Shown here: piece after piece, positions 1 through 5,928 of the stretch
How the letters are laid out: the number at the start of each line of letters is the position of its first letter
How positions within the stretch are numbered: position 1 is the stretch's first letter
DNA from: JASFTV01 sp050050615
Lineage (GTDB): Bacteria; Desulfobacterota; DSM-4660; Desulfatiglandales; HGW-15
Length of the DNA: 6,064 nt
Direction of reading: 5' to 3'
NCBI GenBank assembly: GCA_050050615.1
Contig: JASFTV010000220.1
Location: 1 to 6,064, forward strand
The notes under the pieces: model-generated
What the model was told of the DNA's origin: nothing
Database searches by the model: none
What the model saw: only the letters and a program-made list of their open reading frames with translations
Made by a program: the position numbers and the translations under genes

Positions 1-716
1 GCTATGGAGACAATCTCCTGTTTACTGGGTTTGAAGGAAATCCTCTCATGGGAGGCTTGGCGGGATGGATCCGTCTGCAACGAAAGACACCCCAAACAGG
101 CAGCATTGCATCCCTGGCTCACAGGCAAGGGGGCTTCCCATCTCTCAAGAAAGAGATTTTTTGCGGCGAAGCAATGGTTATGGGTTGCGCACCTGATGAG
201 ATGCTGTAGAAGGGGTCCACTCGGGTGCCGTCTTTGATAACTCTTAATGGCCGGCACCAGTTCTGTGTCATCATAGTTGCGCGGGTCCCACTTGTGGTTG
301 TACTCAACTCGGAATCCGGCAGCCCAATACCTATCCTCCTTAAACCCTACGGCTGTATAGGCCCACATGGGAAGGACATAAGATTTTGACCCATAGTCCA
401 CCGCGGGGAGGTGGCTGCGCACCAATCCGGGCTCCAGAAAGGCGGCGACCCCGTAGCATTTGGTGAGGACGCCTCCGATCTCAATTTCTGGGACAATTCT
501 GTGCTCTTCTGTCAAAGGATCCAGTCCAACAGGCGGACAGTCAGGGATGAAAAAAAGCTTGCTGAATTCCGGCACCTGGATCAGATCCTCTCCTCCGAGC
601 CCATGGGGCGCATCACCTGAAAACCCGACCATCCTGAAATAGGGATGATCATATACTTGGCCTTTGCTGTCGGCGTAGAGCATGTAGGGGAGATTTTGTA
701 AATCGCGATGATTCAT
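1..716 (-). CDS. Radical SAM protein with long N-terminal domain (partial, 3' end cut by window edge)
   Basis: An open frame reads leftwards from ATG 716-714 through 238 complete codons to the window edge without a stop. Residues 1 to about 195 form an N-terminal region with no motif I can name, rich in Pro, Gly, Trp and Tyr. At residues 203-210 it has C-NAA-C-LG-C, the CX3CX2C motif that binds the [4Fe-4S] cluster of radical SAM enzymes, preceded by EAPLPVSQG. Most of the radical SAM barrel therefore lies outside the window. I recall proteins of this layout in deltaproteobacteria but know of no established reaction. Start choice: TTG at 722-720 is in the same frame two codons upstream and sits 8 nt after an AAGGA (735-731), whereas ATG 716 is 14 nt away, so TTG 722 is a real alternative. 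It is divergent from the histidine kinase gene. The radical SAM identity is firm; the substrate is unknown. Confidence 0.85.
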   Translation of the reverse strand, partial: MNHRDLQNLPYMLYADSKGQVYDHPYFRMVGFSGDAPHGLGGEDLIQVPEFSKLFFIPDCPPVGLDPLTEEHRIVPEIEIGGVLTKCYGVAAFLEPGLVRSHLPAVDYGSKSYVLPMWAYTAVGFKEDRYWAAGFRVEYNHKWDPRNYDDTELVPAIKSYQRRHPSGPLLQHLIRCATHNHCFAAKNLFLERWEAPLPVSQGCNAACLGCLSLQTDPSRQASHERISFKPSKQEIVSI

Positions 717-793
717 AGTCAACCGCGCAATCCTTGAAAACGACCTTTCACTTTTACGTTTGCTCCTTTTTGAAGTCAAACAACAACTTAGGG

Positions 794-822
794 TTTGCCC
801 TCTTCAACATTGGTGGTATATT
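794..822 (+). promoter_or_regulatory. Candidate sigma70 promoter for the histidine kinase operon
   Basis: TTTGCC at 794-799 and TATATT at 817-822 are separated by 17 nt and face the kinase gene, giving a leader of about 70 nt. Both hexamers are imperfect. The -10 overlaps the -10 candidate of the divergent gene, so the two directions could compete. AT-rich DNA gives such matches by chance, hence the low confidence. Confidence 0.25.
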
Positions 823-849
823 ATAGCCATTGTATTTAGATGATCACAT
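820..849 (-). promoter_or_regulatory. Candidate sigma70 promoter for the leftward radical SAM gene
   Basis: Read on the minus strand, 825-820 is a perfect TATAAT -10 hexamer. The best -35 candidate is ATGTGA at 849-844 with an 18-nt spacer, matching TTGACA at only three positions. It would leave a 5' leader of about 100 nt before the radical SAM start. The -10 is convincing and the -35 is weak, so this is a tentative call. Confidence 0.3.
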
Positions 850-860
850 TGATTTTTTAA

Positions 861-877
861 GAAAAAGGGACTTTTTT
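861..877 (+). other. Small hairpin in the leader of the histidine kinase gene
   Basis: AAAAAG (862-867) and CTTTTT (871-876) are perfect inverted arms around a GGA triplet loop, 22 nt before the kinase ATG. The stem is nearly all A-T, so it is weak. A GGA in a loop is the core of CsrA/RsmA sites, and the kinase has no obvious Shine-Dalgarno sequence, so a role in translation control is conceivable but unproven. Confidence 0.2.
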
Positions 878-898
878 GCAGGTTATTAACTTAATCCA

Positions 899-2326
899 AT
901 GGTACCCGATGCTCAAAGCGTAAGACCGGAGGGCAAGCAGTTTCAGTTGGTTAAGTATTTTGCCCTGGCCAGCTTTCTCGTTCTGGTCATTTTCAGCTTT
1001 CCCTTCTCCGTGGTCATATCCCAAAAGGCGAAAGAGACGCTTTTAGAGAACTATGAAAACTCGGCCCTTCTTGTGGGTGAGAACTTGAATCACCAAGTTT
1101 TCAGGAGCTTTGTGCTCCCAGTCACCAGCCGATTCGGAGCCATCAAACTGAGGGAAAAAGAGCAATATGAATTGATGGACCAGGTTGTCCGAAACACCAT
1201 TCATGGTTTTAGAGTGGACCTGGTCAATATACATGCCATAAACCAGGGGGTCATCGCTTACAGCACCGATCCGACCCTTATAGGCCATGAAACAAAAGAG
1301 ACCATAGGATACAAAGAGGCGGTTCAAGGGGAAAGGTTCTCCTCGATCACATCAAGTAGGTATGACCTTTGGGGACTCGGCATAGAGATCCTTGGAGGTC
1401 AAAAGAAGATCAGGACCTATATCCCCTTCAGGGCGGTAGACCCATTTAGCGGGCAGGGGTATGTTGCGGGAATTTTTGAATTGATCCAAGATGTGAGCCG
1501 GGAATACCAGTCCATCGTCAAGTTCCAGTATCTCATATTCGTCCTTTCCATCCTCATTATGGGACTTATCTTTCTGGCCCTGCTACTCATCGTGCACAAG
1601 GCGGAGCAGATTATCGAGCAAAGGGCAAAAGAACAGTTAGAGCTCAAAGAGCAACTGCACCAAGCTGAGCGCTTGGCTGCCCTGGGCGAGATGGTGGCTG
1701 GCGTTTCCCATGAGATCAAGAACCCTCTCGGAATTATCCGAAGTACCGCCGAACTGCTCAGCTCCATGCCTGATGCGAGTGAAACCCATAGAAAGCTTTC
1801 CGAAGTGATAAACGAGGAGTCCAACCGCCTCAATGGGATCGTCACCGAATTTCTCGATTTCGCCCGTCCTCAAGTCCCAAAGTTCAACAAGTGCGATCTT
1901 GTGCAAATTATCCAAAAGAATCTTACATTCCTGCAGCCTGAACTGGAAAAAAAGGAGATCCAGGTCCATCACAACATGGATGGCAGATCCTTGAAGTTAA
2001 GCGCTGATCAGGACCTCCTGTACCGGGCCTTCTTGAACGTTTTTCTAAATGCCATCCAGTCCATCCATGATGGCGGGACGATCCGTATCCGAGTGGAAGA
2101 AGAAAAAGATCAGTATGTTATGGAGATCGAAGATTCAGGCGCTGGGATCAACCGTAAAAACCTGAAAAAGATATTTAATCCCTTTTTCACCACAAAGGAG
2201 AAGGGAACCGGGCTCGGTCTACCCATTGTCGGAAAAATCATCGAGGGTCACAAAGGATCCATTGCCATAAAAAGCAAAGAAGGTAAGGGCACGAAGGTCA
2301 AGATCCAGTTGCCGAGAAAGGGATAA
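899..2326 (+). CDS. Membrane-bound sensor histidine kinase (NtrB/ZraS-like HisKA type)
   Basis: The product is a 475-residue inner-membrane sensor kinase that should phosphorylate the response regulator encoded next to it. Order of parts: a short cytoplasmic N-terminus, a membrane segment at about 20-41, an extracytoplasmic sensor region at about 42-207, a second membrane segment at about 209-232, a charged coiled coil at 233-258, the HisKA domain with H271 in VSHEIKNPL, and the ATPase domain. The ATPase boxes are complete: N box with N384, G1 box EDSGAGI (411-417), F box NPFF (427-430) and G2 box GTGLGL (436-441). The sensor region contains YSTDPTLIG and ends in GYVAGIFELIQDVS, a pattern like single Cache/PDC domains; the ligand is unknown. 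No HAMP domain is evident. ATG 899 is the first start after an in-frame TAA at 887-889 but has no clear Shine-Dalgarno sequence. The response regulator gene follows after 33 bp. Confidence 0.95.
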   Translation: MVPDAQSVRPEGKQFQLVKYFALASFLVLVIFSFPFSVVISQKAKETLLENYENSALLVGENLNHQVFRSFVLPVTSRFGAIKLREKEQYELMDQVVRNTIHGFRVDLVNIHAINQGVIAYSTDPTLIGHETKETIGYKEAVQGERFSSITSSRYDLWGLGIEILGGQKKIRTYIPFRAVDPFSGQGYVAGIFELIQDVSREYQSIVKFQYLIFVLSILIMGLIFLALLLIVHKAEQIIEQRAKEQLELKEQLHQAERLAALGEMVAGVSHEIKNPLGIIRSTAELLSSMPDASETHRKLSEVINEESNRLNGIVTEFLDFARPQVPKFNKCDLVQIIQKNLTFLQPELEKKEIQVHHNMDGRSLKLSADQDLLYRAFLNVFLNAIQSIHDGGTIRIRVEEEKDQYVMEIEDSGAGINRKNLKKIFNPFFTTKEKGTGLGLPIVGKIIEGHKGSIAIKSKEGKGTKVKIQLPRKG

Positions 2327-2359
2327 TTCCGTTCAAACATAACATGGAGCTCATTTCTC

Positions 2360-3724
2360 ATGGACACAATCCTTATTGTGGATGATGAAAAAAACTATCT
2401 AGTGGTTCTTGAAGCGCTACTGGGCCCGGAGGGTTACGAGATTGTTACGGCGGATAACGCCCGAACTGCTCTTCGTCTGATCGAGGAGTCAGATCTGGAT
2501 CTGGTGATCACGGATATGAAAATGCCTGGTATGAACGGCATGGAGCTCTTGGAAGCCTCTAGAAAAATAAAGCCTGATGTTCCGGTCATCATGATGACAG
2601 CCTATGGGACCATTGAGATGGCGGTGGAGGCCATGAAAAAGCAGGCCTACGACTATATCACCAAGCCCTTCCAGAATGAGGAGCTCAAATTGACCGTCAA
2701 GAAAGCGCTCGAAAATTACCGTCTCATAAAGGAAAATCGGCGCCTCAGCGAAGCGCTCTCTGACCGTTACAAACATGGAAATATTATCGGCAAGAGCAAG
2801 CCCATGCTCGAGATATATGACCTTATAGCCAAAGTGGCCCAATCCAAAGCATCCGTTTTGATTACGGGGCCTTCTGGGACAGGAAAGGAACTCATAGCCA
2901 AAGCGATACACTATGACAGTCCAAGAAAGGAACGTTCTTTCATATCCGTAAACTGCGGGGCCTTAACAGAAACCCTTCTGGAGAGCGAACTTTTTGGTCA
3001 TGAAAAGGGCGCTTTTACGGGCGCCATTTCGATGAAAAAGGGGCGCTTTGAGCTGGCAGACGGGGGGACCCTCTTTCTTGACGAGGTGGGTGAGATGCCG
3101 CCATCCCTTCAGGTGAAACTCCTCAGGGTGATCCAAGAGATGGAATTTGAAAGGGTAGGGGGGACCAAGACGATCAAGGTGGACGTAAGGGTATTGTCCG
3201 CTTCCAACCGAAACCTCAAAGAGGATGTGGCCCGTGGTTCCTTCAGAGAGGATCTATTCTACCGGCTCAATGTGATTCACATGGAGGTTCCACCCCTTCG
3301 GGAACGAAAAGAGGACATTAGACTCCTGGCCAATCATTTCATCGAGAAATATAGACAGGATGAAGGCAAGAAAAAGATTGTACTCTCTCCAGAAACCTGG
3401 AAAGCCTTCTACAGTTACCCCTGGCCGGGAAATGTGAGGGAGCTGGAAAATGTGATCGAAAGGGCCGTGGTTCTTAATTCGGGGGGTTCCATAGAGCTAG
3501 AGGATTTGCCGCCTGAATTCTTAGAGACGCCACAAGAGATCAATGTCGATGAGTTCATACCCCTTGATGCAGCGCTTCAGCCAACCCTTGAAGATATCGA
3601 GGAGAAACTAATTCTCAGGGCCTTGAAGCACGCCAACAATGTTCAGTCCCATGCGGCTGAAATGCTCGGCATTACAAAAAGCCTTATTCAGCACAAGATC
3701 AAGAAGTACAACATTCTTTTGTAA
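2360..3724 (+). CDS. NtrC-family sigma54-dependent response regulator
   Basis: The product is a 454-residue activator of RNA polymerase-sigma54, of normal length for NtrC/ZraR proteins. Receiver domain 1-120: acidic pocket D8/D9, phospho-acceptor D52 in VITDMKMPG, T80 and K102. AAA+ domain at about 140-375: Walker A GPSGTGKE (170-177), the sigma54-contacting loop GAFTGA (217-222), Walker B LFLDE (238-242), arginine-finger region around R296-R302, and WPGNVREL (355-362). A Fis-type helix-turn-helix lies at about 418-451. All catalytic motifs are intact, so it should be an active enhancer-binding ATPase, controlled by phosphorylation from the upstream kinase. GGAG at 2346-2349 lies 10 nt before ATG. 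The gene is followed at once by palindromes, an IHF-like site and a sigma54 promoter, which makes that promoter the obvious target. I do not assign a symbol because the HTH gives no specific family name. Confidence 0.97.
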   Translation: MDTILIVDDEKNYLVVLEALLGPEGYEIVTADNARTALRLIEESDLDLVITDMKMPGMNGMELLEASRKIKPDVPVIMMTAYGTIEMAVEAMKKQAYDYITKPFQNEELKLTVKKALENYRLIKENRRLSEALSDRYKHGNIIGKSKPMLEIYDLIAKVAQSKASVLITGPSGTGKELIAKAIHYDSPRKERSFISVNCGALTETLLESELFGHEKGAFTGAISMKKGRFELADGGTLFLDEVGEMPPSLQVKLLRVIQEMEFERVGGTKTIKVDVRVLSASNRNLKEDVARGSFREDLFYRLNVIHMEVPPLRERKEDIRLLANHFIEKYRQDEGKKKIVLSPETWKAFYSYPWPGNVRELENVIERAVVLNSGGSIELEDLPPEFLETPQEINVDEFIPLDAALQPTLEDIEEKLILRALKHANNVQSHAAEMLGITKSLIQHKIKKYNILL

Positions 3725-3725
3725 A

Positions 3726-3743
3726 AGGCCAAATTTTTGTACC
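3726..3743. promoter_or_regulatory. Degenerate palindrome, candidate second enhancer site
   Basis: The right arm TTTGTACC (3736-3743) is identical to the right arm of the perfect palindrome at 3803-3820. The left arm AGGCCAAA differs from GGTACAAA at three of eight positions. It begins 2 bp after the response regulator stop codon. The two sites start 77 bp apart, about 7.3 helical turns. Two sites of unequal strength are common at sigma54 enhancers. Assignment to the neighbouring regulator is inferred. Confidence 0.45.
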
Positions 3744-3802
3744 ATAAATAGCTCTTTAAATTCGATGAGTTACAACTGAAGAGGCGTATTTTGGCATTTT
3801 TC

Positions 3803-3820
3803 GGTACAAAAATTTGTACC
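3803..3820. promoter_or_regulatory. Perfect 18-bp palindrome, candidate enhancer (UAS) of the adjacent response regulator
   Basis: GGTACAAA-AA-TTTGTACC has perfect 8-bp arms around a 2-bp spacer, the size and symmetry expected for a dimeric Fis-type HTH. Its centre lies about 131 bp upstream of the predicted start of the sigma54 transcript, within the usual range for enhancer-binding proteins. A related half-degenerate copy lies at 3726-3743. The palindrome is seen directly; the protein that binds it is inferred from its position. Confidence 0.6.
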
Positions 3821-3827
3821 TTGGGGG

Positions 3828-3857
3828 AAAGACAAGCACGGGTTTAGTCTTTTTGTT
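3828..3857 (+). terminator. Weak candidate terminator for the two-component operon
   Basis: AAAGAC (3828-3833) pairs with GTCTTT (3847-3852) around a 13-nt loop and is followed by a T-rich run. The stem is short and AT-rich, so termination would be leaky. It is the only terminator-like structure between the response regulator stop and the sigma54 promoter. Confidence 0.25.
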
Positions 3858-3875
3858 TTAAGAATAAGTCAGTTG

Positions 3876-3888
3876 AATCAATAGGTTG
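3876..3888 (+). promoter_or_regulatory. Exact IHF consensus site between enhancer and sigma54 promoter
   Basis: AATCAATAGGTTG matches the IHF consensus WATCAANNNNTTR at every defined position. Its centre is near -61 of the predicted start, between the palindromic enhancer and the -24/-12 element. This is where IHF bends DNA at many sigma54 promoters so that the activator can touch the polymerase. It overlaps a 6-bp inverted repeat, AATAGG-TTG-CCTATT (3880-3894), which could be an alternative protein site. Confidence 0.55.
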
Positions 3889-3916
3889 CCTATTTTTGGC
3901 GAGACCATCCGTTTTT

Positions 3917-3932
3917 TGGCAAGAATCTTGCT
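3917..3932 (+). promoter_or_regulatory. Sigma54 (RpoN) -24/-12 promoter
   Basis: TGGCAAGAATCTTGCT fits the consensus TGGCACGNNNNTTGCW at all but one defined position. GG at 3918-3919 and GC at 3930-3931 are separated by exactly 10 nt. The predicted start of transcription is about 3942-3944. No gene follows on the plus strand: the transcript meets the intrinsic terminator about 60 nt later, so the product should be a short RNA. Confidence 0.75.
3919..3931. repeat. Short inverted repeat inside the sigma54 core promoter
   Basis: GCAAGA-A-TCTTGC is a perfect 6-bp inverted repeat with a single central base, lying exactly between the -24 and -12 elements. It may be chance or an operator that competes with the polymerase. 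The reverse strand lacks the GG, so the repeat does not create a second promoter. Confidence 0.4.
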
Positions 3933-3941
3933 TGTTGGTAA

Positions 3942-4008
3942 ATGAAAGAGATAAAACTCTTTCCTCCTAAAGAAAAAACCAACCTCCACTCCCGAGGTTG
4001 GTTTTTTT
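3942..4008 (+). ncRNA. Predicted sigma54-dependent small RNA, about 67 nt
   Basis: The stretch from the predicted sigma54 start to the end of the terminator T-run folds simply. A 5' hairpin is formed by GAAAGAG (3944-3950) and CTCTTTC (3957-3963) with a 6-nt loop. A short linker holding CTCCTAAAG follows, then an intrinsic terminator with a C-rich loop (CACTCCC, 3987-3993) and seven T. CCTCCT at 3963-3968, partly in the stem, and the C-rich loop could pair with GGAGG-type ribosome binding sites. The layout (histidine kinase, NtrC-type regulator, then a sigma54 small RNA) resembles cbrAB-crcZ of Pseudomonas, but I recognise no known RNA family. The ends are predictions. An alternative is that the promoter makes an antisense read-through into the 3' end of era. 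Confidence 0.55.
3973..4008. terminator. Strong bidirectional intrinsic terminator between the small RNA and era
   Basis: CCAACCTC (3979-3986) pairs perfectly with GAGGTTGG (3994-4001) around a 7-nt loop. Six A (3973-3978) lie on one side and seven T (4002-4008) on the other, so it works in both directions. On the minus strand it starts 1 nt after the era stop codon; on the plus strand it ends the predicted small RNA. Confidence 0.9.
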
Positions 4009-4009
4009 G

Positions 4010-4894
4010 CTAATACCCCAGCCTCCGCAATGCCCTGGGATCATGACTCCACTTTTTTTCCACACGGACCAAAAGATCCAAAAAAACCTGCGTCCCAAAG
4101 ATCTTCTCGAGTTCCAGCCTTGATGAACGGCCGATGGCCTTGATCATCTTTCCTGCATGGCCGATAAGGATTTTCTTTTGTGATTTCGACTCCACGTGAA
4201 TCCTGGCAGAGATGGAAAGAAGATCCTTGCCAGCCACCTCTTCCATGGATTCAACGGTCACGACAGAAGCGTATGGCAGTTCCCGCTTGGTATGGAAAAA
4301 TATCTTCTCCCTTATGATCTCGGAGACCAAAAAGGATTCCGACTGATCCGTTTTGATATCAGGGGGGAAAAACATCGGGCCCGGTTTCAGCATCGATCTC
4401 AGTTCTTCGACGAGAACCCCGATGCCGTCCCCCTCCAATGCCGATATGGGAACAACGGCATGAAAAGGGTAGCGCTGCCCGTAAGCGGCCATAATGGGTA
4501 AAAGTTCCTCCTTGGGGCGTGTATCAATTTTGTTGATAATGAGGACAGAGGGTTTTTTCGCCCTCTTCAGGTGACTTAGAATCAATGAAACATCAGGGCC
4601 TTCAGGATGAGGCATCTCTATCATGACCGCTATGATATCCACCTCCTTAAAAGCCGCTTCTGCAGAGGCGACCATGCTCTCGTGCAGAGCAGTCCGCGTC
4701 TGGTGAATACCCGGGGTATCCATAAAGACCATCTGATATCCGTCTCCGTGATAAATGCCAAGAATACGGTTTCGAGTGGTTTGAGGCTTTGGAGAAACAA
4801 TGGTCACCTTTGTGCCGAGCAAGCGGTTCAAAAGGGTTGATTTACCCACATTAGGAGGTCCTACGATGGCAATAAATCCCGACAGGAACATCAT
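4010..4894 (-). CDS. era: GTPase Era (ribosome assembly)
   Basis: The product is a 294-residue Era, full length for the family. It is an essential-type GTPase that binds the 3' end of 16S rRNA and helps mature the 30S subunit. The GTPase domain has G1 GPPNVGKST (12-20), the switch region KPQTTRNR (36-43), G3 DTPG (59-62), G4 NKID (121-124) and G5 SAL (151-153). The C-terminal KH domain includes ESKSQKKILIGHAGKMIKAIG-like residues at 235-255 with the GxxG loop at 245-248, and the protein ends in the typical RALRRLGY. The ATG at 4894-4892 overlaps the stop of the upstream radical SAM gene by 4 nt (ATGA). A second ATG follows directly and could also be used. There is no strong Shine-Dalgarno sequence, so translation is probably coupled. 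The TAG stop (4012-4010) abuts the bidirectional terminator. Confidence 0.98.
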   Translation of the reverse strand: MMFLSGFIAIVGPPNVGKSTLLNRLLGTKVTIVSPKPQTTRNRILGIYHGDGYQMVFMDTPGIHQTRTALHESMVASAEAAFKEVDIIAVMIEMPHPEGPDVSLILSHLKRAKKPSVLIINKIDTRPKEELLPIMAAYGQRYPFHAVVPISALEGDGIGVLVEELRSMLKPGPMFFPPDIKTDQSESFLVSEIIREKIFFHTKRELPYASVVTVESMEEVAGKDLLSISARIHVESKSQKKILIGHAGKMIKAIGRSSRLELEKIFGTQVFLDLLVRVEKKWSHDPRALRRLGY

Positions 4895-5928
4895 GCTTTT
4901 TCGATCCCGATCTCACCGAACGAGAGTGACTCATCTGGGGATACAGCCAACACTCTTGCCCCAGTCCTGTGCTGGATGAGACGCAGTCCAGAGTTTCTAT
5001 ACCCCCTCAAGAGGGGAATCTCCCTTTGGGGCACCCGAAGTCTGATTCCTTTGGCTTCACCCGGTTTCGGAAGAAAGGGTTCAATCTTTTTGTGATAGAT
5101 CTCTGAACGGACCAGAAACCCGAAAGCTTGGTGCCAGGGACCCGCCACGATCTGGCCTTTCATCAGGAGGGATGGGGAGGACATCAACCCTATCCTGATC
5201 ACAGGAATCCCATCGTCTTCCAGGCGGATACAGCTCTCACGGCATATTTTGGCCGCCTCTTCAATTCGCAAAGGGCGATATCTTTTCTCCCGGTACCACC
5301 TGGCCAGGGCTGTACCGCGGATGACCACTGTCGGGTAAAGCCTCACCATGTCGGGGCGAAGGGTTATCACCTCTTCCACGGTGTTCATGAATTTTTCTTC
5401 CGTGTCTCCGGGAAGACCTGGCATCAGTTGGAGACCCACCTTGAAACCGTGCTCTCTCAACAGGTGAGTTGATTTGATCGTGTGTGCGGCCCTATGCCCT
5501 CTTCTCGTAAGCTCCAAGACCTCGTCATCCATGGATTGGGCGCCCAACTCAACCGTGGTCACGCCGAATTGACGCAACAGCTCAAGCTTTTCGTTATCGA
5601 TTGCATCTGGTCGGGTGGATATCCTTACGGATTTGAAAAATCCCTCCTGCAGGTAAGGCGCTACCGCCTTTAACAATGCTTTCATCTTGATTAACGGAAG
5701 ACTTGTAAACGTTCCCCCATAAAAGGCGACTTCTGGGTTCCTCTCAATATGATATCTCGGTGATTGCATGGCCAGATCAAGAATGTTTTTTACCGCTGAC
5801 GCGTCTAGGGGCTGGTCATTTTGGGCGGTGATCTTTTCCTGCTCGCAGAAGATACACCGATGGGGACAACCTTGGTTGGGGATAAATATAGGAACAATCA
5901 GAGGTCTTTTCGCTCTTCGCTCAAACAA
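4891..5928 (-). CDS. Elp3-like radical SAM protein without acetyltransferase domain
   Basis: The product is a 345-residue radical SAM enzyme. The cluster motif is C21-PHR-C25-IF-C28 (CX3CX2C). Other family marks are YGGTFTS (70-76), STRPDAI (104-110), ELGAQS (127-132) and MPGLPGDT (169-175), the pattern of the Elp3/YhcC-type barrel. Elp3 itself modifies wobble uridine in tRNA, but this protein stops at about the end of the SAM region plus some 90 residues and shows no GNAT acetyltransferase domain, so the substrate is uncertain. Between rnc and era a role in RNA modification is a reasonable guess only. The start is TTG 5928-5926, with GGAGG 7 nt upstream and no ATG or GTG near the N-terminus. 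It overlaps rnc by 31 bp and era by 4 bp. Confidence 0.9.
   Translation of the reverse strand: MFERRAKRPLIVPIFIPNQGCPHRCIFCEQEKITAQNDQPLDASAVKNILDLAMQSPRYHIERNPEVAFYGGTFTSLPLIKMKALLKAVAPYLQEGFFKSVRISTRPDAIDNEKLELLRQFGVTTVELGAQSMDDEVLELTRRGHRAAHTIKSTHLLREHGFKVGLQLMPGLPGDTEEKFMNTVEEVITLRPDMVRLYPTVVIRGTALARWYREKRYRPLRIEEAAKICRESCIRLEDDGIPVIRIGLMSSPSLLMKGQIVAGPWHQAFGFLVRSEIYHKKIEPFLPKPGEAKGIRLRVPQREIPLLRGYRNSGLRLIQHRTGARVLAVSPDESLSFGEIGIEKA

Noticed and set aside
4..642. Plus-strand ORFs of 60-77 codons at the left end
   Set aside because: They are antisense to the partial radical SAM gene, whose CX3CX2C motif and continuous frame identify the real coding strand.
718..751. Short leader peptide from GTG 751 in front of the left radical SAM gene
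   Set aside because: An AAGGAG lies upstream, but the spacing is 11 nt, the frame has only ten codons and nothing in it suggests attenuation.
836..850. CRP-like half site TGTGATCAT on the minus strand
   Set aside because: Only one half matches TGTGA-N6-TCACA; the second half is absent.
867..880. Sigma54-like GGGAC...TTGCA before the histidine kinase gene
   Set aside because: GG and GC are separated by 9 nt at best, not 10, and sigma54 promoters do not tolerate this spacing change.
1043..1972. Minus-strand ORFs of 94, 142 and 111 codons within the kinase gene
   Set aside because: They lie antisense to a well-supported gene with intact kinase motifs and their products show no recognisable domain; they are frame shadows.
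2489..2911. Minus-strand ORF of 140 codons within the response regulator gene
   Set aside because: Antisense shadow of the receiver and AAA+ coding region, with no domain signal.
3942..4013. 23-codon ORF beginning at ATG 3942 and ending in TAA 4013
   Set aside because: It has no Shine-Dalgarno sequence, would start at the very 5' end of the transcript and reads straight through the terminator hairpin; the Phe/Trp-rich end is simply the T-run translated. The RNA structure explains the sequence better.
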